Shown one piece after another: positions 33,771 through 42,677 of a stretch of DNA of 64,000 bases; position 1 is the stretch's first letter, and every line of letters begins with the position of its first letter. Source of the stretch: CAZYJR01 sp964647905. GTDB taxonomy: Bacteria > Desulfobacterota > DSM-4660 > Desulfatiglandales > HGW-15. The position numbers were made by a program, and so were the translations under genes. The stretch lies in assembly GCA_964647905.1 (NCBI GenBank), contig CAZYJR010000015.1, positions 21,186 through 85,185 of the forward strand, read 5' to 3'. Under the pieces are notes generated by a model, which did not search any database, was not told the origin of the DNA, and saw only the letters and a list, made by a program, of their open reading frames with translations.

Positions 33771-34437
33771 TCAAGCCGGCCGCCCTCCGGGTCCCGCGCT
33801 TGTAGGCCGGGTGGAGATGAACGAGTTTCCAGAGCGGAAATGAGCAATTTCTTCAAAGGTCAAGAAGATCAAGGGGTTAGGAGGAGGTGTGCTGGGGTAC
33901 ATCGCACGACCAAGCCCCCGGATCGACGCCGAGATTGGGAGAAAGGGCCATTTCCGGTCGTAAACTTGCAAGCGGTAGACCCCGTACTCCTTGGTGACAT
34001 CGATCATCGCACGTACCGTCTCTTCTTTCCCCTCATCCATGGCGGTCCCGAAGGACATGATGTAGCCGCCGCCCTTGCCTGCGGTATCAATGAGCTGCTT
34101 GCAGTAGTCTCTTACCTTTTCGGCGGTGCCGGTGAGAATCAGGCCTGCCGGCACATTCCCGCCTATGCAAAGCCTGTCGCCCAGCATTTCCTTGGCCTTG
34201 GCCATGTCGGTGCGGTCGAAGATCCACATGCACGAGCCCTTGGGCAGCTCCTGGAGATATTCCAGCCTGGTGTTGTAGCCTCCTTCACAGAATAGGAAAG
34301 GCACGCACCCCTCTTCGGCCAGCCCGAGGATCAGGGCCTTGAGGGTGGGCCAGTAGAACTTCTTGAACTGCTCGTCCGACATGAACCCGTCGGCGCCCTT
34401 GTGAATCTGAGAGCAGCTTTACCAGTTCACCTGACAT
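33771..34437 (-). pseudogene. uroporphyrinogen-decarboxylase/methyltransferase-A family remnant
   Basis: The frame from about 34417 to 33771 holds the C-terminal third of a UroD/MtaA-family protein: HKGADGFMSDEQFKKFYWP, LFCEGGYNTRLEYLQELPKG, CIGGNVPAGLILTG and MIDVTKEYGVYR. The whole N-terminal barrel half is missing. A good start (AAAGGAGG, ATG 34437) with MSGELVKLLSDS lies just upstream but in another frame, so an internal deletion seems to have joined start to tail with a frameshift. After TKEYG, where the family ends, the frame runs on for about 60 unrelated residues, so the original stop is lost too. Intact homologues would be cytoplasmic Zn-dependent methyltransferase-type proteins. Confidence 0.75.
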
Positions 34438-34513
34438 GAGATCGGCCTCCTTTGAATGCGGTTCACAAGGTACGCCCGCGCCCTGAGTCCCTGAGCCGGG
34501 GAGGAAAGAGTTA

Positions 34514-36784
34514 TCAGACCTTTGTCCTGCCCTTGAGTATCTTCTCAGGGGTGATGGGCAGATCCAGGCACCGGTAGCCGGTGGCATGGTAGACCGCGTC
34601 CGATATGGCCGGCGCTGTGGGCGAAGCGAGTCCTTCCCCGGCCTCCTTGGCCCCCATGGGACCCTCGGGCTCGTAGGTATCGATGTGGACCACGTCCCCG
34701 GGAGGCATGTCCAGGGCGGCGGGCATCTTGTAGTCCAGGAAGTTGGTGTTCAAGGTCTTCCCGTCCTGCACCACGAAGCCCTCGGACAGGGCATAGCCCA
34801 GACCCATCTGGATGGAGCCCGCGAGCTGGCCCTCAACGCCCTTGGGATTGATAACGGTCCCGCAGTCGTGGGCCGTCCACATGCGCTTGACCTCCACCAG
34901 ACCGGTCTCCTTGTCCACCTCGACCTCGGCCACCTGGGCGCCGAACCCGAAGGCCGGAGTCACCAGCCCCTTGCCCCGAGGGGTGTAGGAGCCGCGGGCC
35001 ACCAGGGGCTCTCCCCTGTTGGCCTTCTGGGCGAAGGCCACAGCCTCGGCGAATGAAAGCCCTCTGTCCGGCCTTCCCACCGGCTGCACCCGGCCGCCCT
35101 TGCATTCCATGTCGTATATGACATTGAGCTTGTAATGGGCCGAGACCGCCCCGAAGAGATGTTCCTTCAGCTTGCGGGCGGCATCCACCACCGCGTTGCC
35201 GGCCATCAGGGTCACGCGGCTGCCCCAAGAGCCCAGATCCGCCTGCGGAGTCATCGAGGTATCTGCCGAGGTTATGCGGATGTCCTCCATGCCCAGGCCC
35301 AGCTCCTCCGCGAGGATCTGTTTGAGAGCTGTGTCAGAGCCCTGCCCGATATCCGATGCCATGGTGAGCAGATGGACCGTACCGTCGGTAAAGGCCCTTA
35401 CCTCGGCCGCCGAGAACGGGTACTGGGTATTGAACCAGTTGAAGACACCGCCCGAGATGAAGCTGTAGCAGCCGATACCTATCCCCCGGCCGGGCTTGAG
35501 GTTCTTGCGCTTCTCCTTCCAGCCGCTCATCCTGGCCACTTCCCGGATCGACTCGCTGAACCCGCAACTGGATATGGTGGCCACATCCGGTATCTCGTCC
35601 CCGCTCACCTGGGCGTTCTTGAGCCTGAGATCCACCGGGTCCATGCCCAGGGCCTCGGCCGCCGCATTCATCTGGATCTCCGAGGCATAAAGGGACTGGG
35701 GTGCGCCGAAGCCCCGCATGGCGCTCGCAGGCGGCTTGTTGGTGTAGACGTGCTCGCCGTGGAAGCGGTAGTTGGGGTAGCGGTAGAGCATGGCCCCGAA
35801 ATTCCCGCAGAGGAATGTGGCGGTGGGCCCCATGGCGTTGTAGGCCCCTCCGTCCAGGGTTATCCGGAGGTCCTTGGCCGTTATTGTGCCGTCCTTCTTG
35901 AAGCCCACCCTGGAGTGGATCTTCATGGGGTGCCTCCGCCTCCCGGCCAGGAACTCCTCCTCCCTGGTCAGGGTGAACTTGACCGGCCTGCCGGTCTTCT
36001 TGGCCATGAAGGCGGCGCAGAACTCCCAGGTCCTGAGCTCCATCTTGCCGCCGAACCCGCCGCCCACATAGGGTTTGATCACCCGGACATCGTTCTCACG
36101 CATCTCCAGGGTGGAGGCGAGCAGGCACTGGACTATGTAGGGCACCTGGGTGGAGGTCCACAGGGTTATCCGCCCGTCCAGGTCCACCTGGGCCAGGGCG
36201 GAGCAGGGCTCCAGATAGGCATGGGAGACCGCGTGGACCGTGAAGACGTCCTCCTGGATGTGATGGGACTCTGAGAAGCCCTTGTCTATATCCCCGTACT
36301 GGATCTTTCGATTCACGCTTATGTTGTTGGTGACCTTCTCATGGAGCACCGGAGCGCCTTCCTTCACGGCCGAGTCCACGTCAAAGACCGCGGGTAGCTC
36401 CTCGTAGTCCACGCGGATCAGGGACAGGGCCTCCTCTGCGGTCATCCTGTCCACGGCCGCTACCGCGGCCACTTCGTCGCCGATGAAGCGGACCTTGTCC
36501 ACCGCCAGTGCATACTCGTCCTGGGTGTCCGGGAAAAGCCTCCAGTTGCCGTATTTGACCTTGGGTATGTCCTGCCCGGTGATCACGCACTTGACCCCTG
36601 GCAGCGAAAGCGCCTTCCCGACGTCTATATGGGCTATTCTTGCATGCGCATGAGGACTTCGAAGGATCCTGCCGTGAAGCATACCGGGGAGTTTCATATC
36701 GTCTGTATAGATGGCGGATCCTGTCGCCTTGGCCCTTGAATCGTTTCTCGGCACATCTTTGCCGACCATATTGAACTGTTTCAT
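34514..36784 (-). CDS. molybdopterin-binding subunit of a xanthine-dehydrogenase-family hydroxylase (set 3)
   Basis: A 756-residue large subunit. GKDVPRNDSRAKATGSAIY and GMLHGRILRSPHAHARI at the N-terminus, KPYVGGGFGGKMELRTW (residues about 240-256) for cofactor binding, AMRGFGAPQSLYASEIQMN with the normal RGFG, ASDIGQGSDTALKQILAEE, and active-site Glu in GPMGAKEAGEGLASP. ATG 36784 has AAGGAAGG upstream; the frame continues to 36838 without support. The motifs are close to the alpha subunits of 4-hydroxybenzoyl-CoA reductase and related hydroxylases, but the partner FAD subunit lacks the extra Fe-S loop, so an oxidative hydroxylase is as likely. Last gene of the divergently MarR-flanked operon. 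Confidence 0.92.
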   Translation of the reverse strand: MKQFNMVGKDVPRNDSRAKATGSAIYTDDMKLPGMLHGRILRSPHAHARIAHIDVGKALSLPGVKCVITGQDIPKVKYGNWRLFPDTQDEYALAVDKVRFIGDEVAAVAAVDRMTAEEALSLIRVDYEELPAVFDVDSAVKEGAPVLHEKVTNNISVNRKIQYGDIDKGFSESHHIQEDVFTVHAVSHAYLEPCSALAQVDLDGRITLWTSTQVPYIVQCLLASTLEMRENDVRVIKPYVGGGFGGKMELRTWEFCAAFMAKKTGRPVKFTLTREEEFLAGRRRHPMKIHSRVGFKKDGTITAKDLRITLDGGAYNAMGPTATFLCGNFGAMLYRYPNYRFHGEHVYTNKPPASAMRGFGAPQSLYASEIQMNAAAEALGMDPVDLRLKNAQVSGDEIPDVATISSCGFSESIREVARMSGWKEKRKNLKPGRGIGIGCYSFISGGVFNWFNTQYPFSAAEVRAFTDGTVHLLTMASDIGQGSDTALKQILAEELGLGMEDIRITSADTSMTPQADLGSWGSRVTLMAGNAVVDAARKLKEHLFGAVSAHYKLNVIYDMECKGGRVQPVGRPDRGLSFAEAVAFAQKANRGEPLVARGSYTPRGKGLVTPAFGFGAQVAEVEVDKETGLVEVKRMWTAHDCGTVINPKGVEGQLAGSIQMGLGYALSEGFVVQDGKTLNTNFLDYKMPAALDMPPGDVVHIDTYEPEGPMGAKEAGEGLASPTAPAISDAVYHATGYRCLDLPITPEKILKGRTKV

Positions 36785-36856
36785 AATGCTACCTTCCTTA
36801 TCGAAATAACTGTGAGACCGGCATCCGGAAAGAGACATACATTTCTTTCAATATCA

Positions 36857-37741
36857 TTAGGTAGTCTTTTTAAGAGCATTATCAAGGGCTTCTCGTATCG
36901 CCCTGGCTGTCAGGACACCGGTCATCTCCTTGCGGTACTCAGCACCGGCCCTCACATCGGTAATCGGCCGGCTCTCCTCCGAGGCCTTTTCGCCGGCCCG
37001 CCGGATCAACTCGGCATCCAAACGCTTGCCCTTCAACAGCCCTTCGGCCCCTGCGGCCCTGAACGGCGTGGGGCCGACCGCCCCCAGGACGACCTTGGCC
37101 TCGCTGCAGGCGCCCTCCTCATCCAGTGTGAGCATCACTCCCACGCATACCGCAGCTATATCCACCTTGCCGCGCGCCGAGATGTGTTGGTAGGAGGTGC
37201 CGGAGCGCTCCGGAGGGGCGGGCACGAAAATCGAGGTCATGATCTCACCCGGCTGAACGGCCGTAGCTCCCGGTCCCTTGAAGAAGTCCTCCAGCAGGAC
37301 CCGCCTCTCCCCGTCCGGTCCTATGAGTACCGTCTGGGCGCCCATGGCTATCAGGGTCGGGGCGTTGTCCGCCGAAGGGGCTGCGTTGCACAGGTTGCCC
37401 GAGACCGTCCCCATGTTCCGGATCTGCACATTTGCAGTGTTTTGAGCCGCATATGCAACAGTCGGGTAGTGCTCCACTACGTCCGGGTGGGAGGCCGCAT
37501 CGGCCAGGAGTGCGGTGGCTCCTATGGTCAAGCCCCGCCCGGGCTCGAACTCGATTTTGCCCAAGGAATCGATGCGCTTGAGTCCTATTACCGCCTTGGG
37601 CTTGAGGAGGCCGTGGTTTATCTTGACCAGGAGATCGGTCCCTCCCGCCATCAGGGAGGCCCGGTCTCCGTGCTCCGCCAAGAGGCCCAATGCTTCGTCC
37701 AAACTCGTCGGTTCAAAATACTCGAATCTCACCGAGTGCAT
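36857..37741 (-). CDS. FAD-binding subunit of Mo hydroxylase (set 3)
   Basis: A 294-residue CoxM-type subunit. FAD contacts ASLMAGGTDLLVKINHG (residues about 29-45) and VQIRNMGTVSGNLCNAAPSADN (about 103-124); C-terminal domain with RPITDVRAGAEYRKEM. Length and motifs match set 1 closely, with no cysteine-rich insertion. It starts 19 bases after the 2Fe-2S gene and is followed by the large-subunit gene after a 72-base gap. Confidence 0.92.
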   Translation of the reverse strand: MHSVRFEYFEPTSLDEALGLLAEHGDRASLMAGGTDLLVKINHGLLKPKAVIGLKRIDSLGKIEFEPGRGLTIGATALLADAASHPDVVEHYPTVAYAAQNTANVQIRNMGTVSGNLCNAAPSADNAPTLIAMGAQTVLIGPDGERRVLLEDFFKGPGATAVQPGEIMTSIFVPAPPERSGTSYQHISARGKVDIAAVCVGVMLTLDEEGACSEAKVVLGAVGPTPFRAAGAEGLLKGKRLDAELIRRAGEKASEESRPITDVRAGAEYRKEMTGVLTARAIREALDNALKKTT

Positions 37742-37760
37742 TTTCAGTACCCCGCTCTTT

Positions 37761-38237
37761 TCACGATTGCTTCATGATCTCCGCCGCCGAGGCAATGGCC
37801 TCGACGATCTGATTATACCCCGTGCACCTGCACAGATGCCCTGACAGCCCCTCCCGTATCTCCCGCTCTGTGGGCGAATGGTTCTTCCCGAGCAGGTAGA
37901 GGGCTGAGATCTCCATCCCTGCGGTACAAAAGCCGCACTGTATGGCCCCTTCCCGTATAAAGGCCTCCTGTATGGGATGGAGCTCCTCACCGGAAGGGGC
38001 CAGGCCCTCCACTGTCAGGATCTCTTCGCCGTCCATCGAGGCGGCCAGTGTCAGGCACGAGCTCACCGTCCTGCCGTCCACCATGACGGTACAGGCGCCA
38101 CAGTCACCTGAGCCGCAGCCTAGCTTTGTGCCGGTGAGATTCAAATCTTCGCGAAGCACCTCGTTCAGGGTTTGCCAGGGATCCACGGCGAGCGTGTACC
38201 GGTCTCCGTTCACCTTCAAAGTTATATTGCGTTTCAT
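37761..38237 (-). CDS. (2Fe-2S)-binding subunit of Mo hydroxylase (set 3)
   Basis: A 158-residue CoxS-type subunit with CGSGDCGACTVMVDGRTVSSC (first cluster, residues about 42-62) and CGFCTAGMEISALYLLG plus HLCRCTGYNQIVEAI (second cluster). In CGFCTAGM an Ala takes the place of the usual Pro. Gene order small, medium, large differs from set 1 (medium, small, large) and set 2 (small, large, medium), so the three operons were assembled separately rather than copied as one block. Confidence 0.93.
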   Translation of the reverse strand: MKRNITLKVNGDRYTLAVDPWQTLNEVLREDLNLTGTKLGCGSGDCGACTVMVDGRTVSSCLTLAASMDGEEILTVEGLAPSGEELHPIQEAFIREGAIQCGFCTAGMEISALYLLGKNHSPTEREIREGLSGHLCRCTGYNQIVEAIASAAEIMKQS

Positions 38238-38273
38238 GTCCTTACCTCATCACTTCAAAGATCTTTGCTGTTC

Positions 38274-39833
38274 TTAAACGCGTCTTTCGCGACCTTGCCA
38301 GTATTTTTCCCTAATTACCCTCTTTAGTATCTTGCCGGTGGGGTTCTTGGGGAGTTCGTCCAAGAACTCCACCGATCGCGGCTTCTTGTAGCTGGCCAAG
38401 TTTTGCTTGCAGAGCTCGACGATCTCTTCCTCCGTGGCCTCCATCCCCTCCTTCAATACCACCAGGGCCTTCACCGATTCCCCCCAGTAGTCGTCGGGGA
38501 CGCCGATGACGGTCACTTCGAGGACCGAGTCATGCGCGTAGATCACTTCCTCGATCTCCCTTGGATAGATATTCTTGCCCCCGCTTATGATCATATCGTT
38601 CTTTCTGTCCACGATGTAGACATTGCCCTCTCGGTCGAACCTTCCGAAGTCGCCCGTGTACCGCCACCCCTGCTTTACGCTGGCCGCGGTCTCTTCGGGC
38701 AGTTCCCAGTACTCCGTGCACATGGCCTCACTGCGGACAATGATCTCCCCCACCTCGCCTGCAGGCAGATCTTCTCCGTCATCATCCACGATCCTGACCT
38801 CGTAGTGGATTGCCGGGCGTCCCGCCGAGGCCAGCTTGGCGGTTTCATCCTCCGAGCCCTCCAGTACATGGTCCTCGGGACGGAGGATAGTGGTCAAGGG
38901 GCCGGTCTCGGTCTGGCCGTAGAACTGGACGAAGTCGCACTTGAATCTCCTCATGGCGCGCTTCAAGAGCTCCACCGGCATCGGGGCCGCGGCGTATGGG
39001 ATCAGCCTGAGTGAACTCAGGTCGTACTTCTCGATCTCCTTTTCCTGGAGCATTGCGTTTACCATGGTGGGCACGAACTGGCACATCGTGATCCTTTCCC
39101 TGCTCAGGATCTCGAGGACCTCCTTGGGGTCGAATCCGCCTTCCCTTCTTATGTAGACCGTGTTGCTCATGAGGAAATGCCTGAGATGATCTTCGAAAGT
39201 AATATGATAGAGGGGAAAAAGGAGCACTGAGCGGTCGTTGTAATCCATCTTGAGCTCCACCGCGCAGGCCATGGAGTTCAGGAGATTGTGGCCGTGAGTG
39301 CGTATGGCGCCCTTGGGAAGGCCGGTGGTGCCGGAAGTGAGAAAGATGCTCATGATATCGTTGTCATTGATGACCACGCCCGGCTCTTCAGGGCTCGCCC
39401 CGGCCGGAAACTCCTCGTACGCCGCGAACCGGGGGGAAGGGCTCTCCGCCAGACTCAGCATGAGCTCCACCGATCCCGTATCACTCCCTATCGGACCGAC
39501 AGTGCCTTCGAAGTCGGGGTCTGCTACCAATACCCGGGGCCTTATATACCCGATTATCCGGCGCAGCTCCCGCTCCCTGAGCAGGTTGTTTATGGGCACA
39601 AAAGCAAAACCCCCTTTGGCGCAGGCGAAGTAGACCTCAATGAACTCGGGGCGGTTGTGCAAGACCGCCGCCACCCTGTCGCCCTTTTTCAAGCCCTTGC
39701 TCAGCAGGGCGTTGGCAAGTCGATTGACCCGCTCGTTCAGCTCCTTGTAAGTAAGCCGGACATCCTTGGAAATCAATGCGACTTTGTCCGGGAAGCGGTT
39801 TGCGCTCTTCCGGATGACACTGTTCATCGGCAT
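38274..39833 (-). CDS. AMP-dependent acyl-CoA synthetase (ligase 3)
   Basis: A 519-residue ANL enzyme. P-loop IFLTSGTTGLPKGAIRTHG (residues about 160-178), QFYGQTETGPLTT, QGWRYTGDFGRFDREGNVY, VDRKNDMIISGGKNIYP and catalytic C-terminal PKNPTGKILKRVI. Wording differs clearly from ligases 1 and 2 (N-terminus MPMNSVIRKSANRFPDKVAL), so it belongs to another subgroup, nearer to fatty- or cyclic-acid CoA ligases. ATG 39833 follows GGAGAG. It lies between the acyl-CoA-dehydrogenase remnant and Mo hydroxylase set 3 in the operon facing the MarR gene. Confidence 0.92.
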   Translation of the reverse strand: MPMNSVIRKSANRFPDKVALISKDVRLTYKELNERVNRLANALLSKGLKKGDRVAAVLHNRPEFIEVYFACAKGGFAFVPINNLLRERELRRIIGYIRPRVLVADPDFEGTVGPIGSDTGSVELMLSLAESPSPRFAAYEEFPAGASPEEPGVVINDNDIMSIFLTSGTTGLPKGAIRTHGHNLLNSMACAVELKMDYNDRSVLLFPLYHITFEDHLRHFLMSNTVYIRREGGFDPKEVLEILSRERITMCQFVPTMVNAMLQEKEIEKYDLSSLRLIPYAAAPMPVELLKRAMRRFKCDFVQFYGQTETGPLTTILRPEDHVLEGSEDETAKLASAGRPAIHYEVRIVDDDGEDLPAGEVGEIIVRSEAMCTEYWELPEETAASVKQGWRYTGDFGRFDREGNVYIVDRKNDMIISGGKNIYPREIEEVIYAHDSVLEVTVIGVPDDYWGESVKALVVLKEGMEATEEEIVELCKQNLASYKKPRSVEFLDELPKNPTGKILKRVIREKYWQGRERRV

Positions 39834-39881
39834 GGCTTACGCTCTCCTTCCAGAATACCGCAACTATTCAGGCTCATTTTC

Positions 39882-40311
39882 CTACCTCGGCGACAGGCCG
39901 AGATTCCTGCTGACTATGAGCTTCATTATCTCACTGGTACCGGCGAAAATGGACAAAGACCTCACGTCACGAAAGAGCCTGCATATCCGGTACTCTTCCA
40001 TGTAGCCATAGCCGCCGTGTATCTGTACCGCCTGGTAGGCTATGCGGTTCACCATCTCGCCCAACCAGTACTTGGCCATGGAGACCCGCTGGACAATGTC
40101 CAATCCTTGGATGTGATCCCGGATCAGGCGGTCCAGCAGCACCCGTCCCAGCTCCACCTCCGTGGCCATCTCCGCCAGCCTGAAGGCGTTGTACTGGAAG
40201 TCTCCGATCGGCCTCCCATTTCTCCGAGTTGGGAGTGATCTCTTTGGCCACAAATTTCCTGAACGAATCGCTAAGTATCTGGTGCTCTTCTTGCCACATC
40301 TCACAGGTCAT
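39882..40311 (-). pseudogene. acyl-CoA dehydrogenase with internal deletion
   Basis: From ATG 40311 the frame reads a normal N-terminal helix (QEEHQILSDSFRKFVAKEI) up to SEKWEAD. At the shared stretch near 40215 the other frame takes over as GRPIGDFQYNAFRLAEMAT and runs through HGGYGYMEEYRICRLFRD and IFAGTSEIMKLIVSRNLG to the proper C-terminus at 39882. About 200 residues, including the middle beta domain, are missing, and the two parts are in different frames. So a large internal deletion has destroyed the gene while both ends are kept. It would have been the first gene of the operon opposite MarR. Confidence 0.85.
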
Positions 40312-40458
40312 TGTATTCTCGGGTCCCCTCTCCGGCCTCCTTCTCAGAGGATGACCGTTATGTTACCCCATTGAGCGAGGTTTTCACAGGGCCGGCCATT
40401 TGGATATGGACAGAGACCCTGCAAATGATTTATATATTAACTATCAAGCTGTTGACCA

Positions 40459-40488
40459 TTTATAGATCTCAACAGGCCCGCTTGTCAA
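40459..40488 (-). promoter_or_regulatory. sigma-70-type promoter of the ligase 3/Mo hydroxylase set 3 operon
   Basis: Minus-strand TTGACA (complement of 40483-40488), an 18-base spacer and TATAAA (complement of 40459-40464). It fires toward the acyl-CoA-dehydrogenase remnant, with a leader of about 140 bases. The left arm of the inverted repeat 40471-40525 lies in the spacer. Confidence 0.6.
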
Positions 40489-40525
40489 GGGTTTTCATTT
40501 GAAAACAGCGGTATCCGGGCCTGTT
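40471..40525. promoter_or_regulatory. long inverted repeat between divergent promoters, probable MarR site
   Basis: AACAGGCCCG (40471-40480) is perfectly complementary to CGGGCCTGTT (40516-40525). Inside lies a second perfect repeat, TTTTCA-TT-TGAAAA (40492-40505), and the flanks carry CTTGTCAAG and its complement CTTGACAAG at the two -35 elements. Together they make the 308-base gap 40312-40619 a two-way control region; the rest of it is AT-rich with no further gene. Confidence 0.6.
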
Positions 40526-40531
40526 TTCGGC

Positions 40532-40558
40532 TTGACAAGAGAACGCAACCAGTATAAT
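40532..40558 (+). promoter_or_regulatory. sigma-70-type promoter of the MarR gene
   Basis: TTGACA (40532-40537), a 15-base spacer and a perfect TATAAT (40553-40558), 61 bases before the MarR start. The spacer is shorter than ideal. A direct repeat TATAATCAA follows at 40553 and again near 40569. Confidence 0.55.
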
Positions 40559-40619
40559 CAAGATATATATAATCAAAGTATAAATAGCTCCGGATTGAAT
40601 GAATTAGCGTGAGGATGTC

Positions 40620-41081
40620 ATGCCAAAATACGGATATAAAAGTAACCTGGATTTGAATGAAAAAGTACTGATTGCGATTGTAAGGGCCTCGGAAGCCTAC
40701 AAGAAGGACTGCTCGTCAATATTCCGCAACTACGGCCTGACTTTCGCCCAGTACACGGTCTTGAGGGTCCTGGAGGCCTCGGTGGACGGCCGGAACACTA
40801 TGTCCAATGTGGGAAGGGTCATGCTGGTCTCCGGGGCGAACATGACGGGGATCGCCAAGCGGCTGGAAAAGAACGGGTTTCTCATCAGGAAGAAGGACCC
40901 CGGCGACGATCGGCTTACCATACTTGAGATCACCACCAAGGGGCGAAAGGCCCTTTCGGACATTGAGGTGGAGAAGAACGAGCTCCTCGAACACTACCTG
41001 GAAGGCTATACCGACGAACTCAAGCAGGACCTCCTCGAAGGCCTCAAGAAAATCCTCAGAAGGACCAACTCAGCGGCCTGA
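40620..41081 (+). CDS. MarR-family transcriptional regulator
   Basis: A 153-residue winged-helix protein. The recognition region is visible as VGRVMLVSGANMTGIAKRLEKNG (residues about 61-83; quoted by position), followed by the wing FLIRKKDPGDDRLTILEIT with the conserved D-x-R. N-terminal ALT-type helices YKKDCSSIFRNYGLTFAQY fit dimerisation. It is transcribed divergently from the ligase 3/Mo-hydroxylase set 3 operon and converges with the carboxyltransferase gene 33 bases downstream. MarR proteins of aromatic catabolism typically release DNA on binding an aryl-CoA; that role is inferred from position. Confidence 0.9.
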   Translation: MPKYGYKSNLDLNEKVLIAIVRASEAYKKDCSSIFRNYGLTFAQYTVLRVLEASVDGRNTMSNVGRVMLVSGANMTGIAKRLEKNGFLIRKKDPGDDRLTILEITTKGRKALSDIEVEKNELLEHYLEGYTDELKQDLLEGLKKILRRTNSAA

Positions 41082-41114
41082 TCGCAACCCCCATTCTCGA
41101 GCCCGGCCCGGTGG

Positions 41115-42677
41115 TCAAAGGGGAATATTCCCGTGCCTGCGGGAGGGTGTGGGCCGGCGTTTGTTCCTCAGGGCCCGGAGCGCCCGGATGAGCTGCGGCC
41201 GGGTCTGGTCAGGCTCGATCACCCTGTGCACCAGCATGTTGGACGCCGCGTGGAACGGGTTGGAGTAGTGGTGGTCGTACTCTTCTATCTTTTCCCGGCG
41301 GTACGCTTCAGGATCCTCTACTGCCTCTATCTCTTTTCGGTAAATCAGGTTCACCGCGGTCTTGGTGTCCAGGACCACCAACTGGGCGATGGGCCAGGCC
41401 AGCATCTGGTCCACCCCCATACCCACGCAGCACATGGCCATGACCGCCCCCCCGTACTCCTTGCGAAGGGCCAGGGTTATCTTGGGCACGGTGGCCTCTG
41501 AGTATGCATAGAGCATCTTGGCCCCGTGCCGGATTATCCCCATGTGCTCCTGCCTCACGCCCGGGAAGTAGCCGGGTACGTCAACGAAGTTCAGGAGCGG
41601 GATATTGAAGGCATCGCAGAACCGTATGAAGCGGGCCGCCTTGTCAGAGGCGTCCACGTCCAGGCTCCCCGCCCAGATCTTCGGCTGATTGGCCACGACG
41701 CCCACGGTCCGCCCCTCCATGCGGGCAAAGCCAATGATGATGTTCTGCGCGAACATGGGGAGCACCTCCAGGAACTCGCCATGGTCCACCACCCTCCGAA
41801 TTACGTCGCGCATATCGTAGGGCTTCTTGAAATCAGCCGGCACCACGTCCATCAGGCTCTCATCCGTGCGATCCGGGTCGTCGGTGGATTCCACCACGGG
41901 CGGAGCCTGGTCGCAGTTGTCCGGGAGGTATCCCAGGAGCCTCTTTATCAGGTCTATGCACTCTTGATCGTCCTTGGCCGTAAAATGGGCGGTGCCCGAC
42001 TTCCGGCTGTGCACCTTGGCCCCTCCCAGGTCCTCCATGGAGACCTCCTCCCCGGTCACCGCCTTTATGACCGCAGGGCCGGTGATCACCATGTGGCTCT
42101 TTTCCTCCACCATTACGATGAAGTCGGTTATTGCCGGGGAGTAGACCGCAACGCCCGCACAGGTGCCCATCATGGCCGAGATCTGTGGGATCACGCCCGA
42201 GGCCGCGGTGTTTCGGAAGAACATGCCCGCCACGCCTTCCGAGGCGAAGAATCCCTCGTTGAGCCTCCCGCCCCCCGAGTCGTTGAGCCCGATCAACGGG
42301 GCCCGGACCTTGAGGGCCTCGTCCATGATATGACAGATCTTCTTCCCGTGGATGGTCCCGACAGAGCCCCCGAGCACGGTGGCGTCCTGGGAGTAGGCGT
42401 AGACCAGACGCCCGCCCACCGTGCCGTAGCCGGTGATCACGCCGTCCCCGGGGACCTTCTTCTCCTGCATCCCGAAGTCCCGGCTCTGGCTCTCGGCCAG
42501 TTGGTTTATCTCCACGAAGCTGCCCGGGTCGAACAGGAGATCGATTCGCTCCCTTGCGGTGAGCTTCCCGGCAGCGCGGCGCTTCTCGATCGCCTTGGCC
42601 CCGCCCCCCAGGCGGGCCTTCTCCTGCAGATCACGGAGTCTTTGTAGCTCGGTCTGGTGGGTCTTTTGCGTGCTCAT
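41115..42677 (-). CDS. acyl-CoA carboxylase/decarboxylase carboxyltransferase subunit
   Basis: A 520-residue crotonase-fold carboxyltransferase of the PccB/MmdA/GcdA family. N-terminal half: GKLTARERIDLLFDPGSF, DATVLGGSVGTIHGKKI, LNDSGGGRLNEGFF. C-terminal half: NQPKIWAGSLDVDASDKAARF, VDVPGYFPGVRQEHMGIIRHGAK and RKEYGGAVMAMCC. It would move CO2 between biotin and an acyl-CoA. No biotin carboxylase, BCCP or membrane decarboxylase subunit is in the window, so partners must be elsewhere. Its start overlaps the HyuB stop by 4 bases, placing it in the same transcript. Substrate not identifiable. Confidence 0.92.
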   Translation of the reverse strand: MSTQKTHQTELQRLRDLQEKARLGGGAKAIEKRRAAGKLTARERIDLLFDPGSFVEINQLAESQSRDFGMQEKKVPGDGVITGYGTVGGRLVYAYSQDATVLGGSVGTIHGKKICHIMDEALKVRAPLIGLNDSGGGRLNEGFFASEGVAGMFFRNTAASGVIPQISAMMGTCAGVAVYSPAITDFIVMVEEKSHMVITGPAVIKAVTGEEVSMEDLGGAKVHSRKSGTAHFTAKDDQECIDLIKRLLGYLPDNCDQAPPVVESTDDPDRTDESLMDVVPADFKKPYDMRDVIRRVVDHGEFLEVLPMFAQNIIIGFARMEGRTVGVVANQPKIWAGSLDVDASDKAARFIRFCDAFNIPLLNFVDVPGYFPGVRQEHMGIIRHGAKMLYAYSEATVPKITLALRKEYGGAVMAMCCVGMGVDQMLAWPIAQLVVLDTKTAVNLIYRKEIEAVEDPEAYRREKIEEYDHHYSNPFHAASNMLVHRVIEPDQTRPQLIRALRALRNKRRPTPSRRHGNIPL

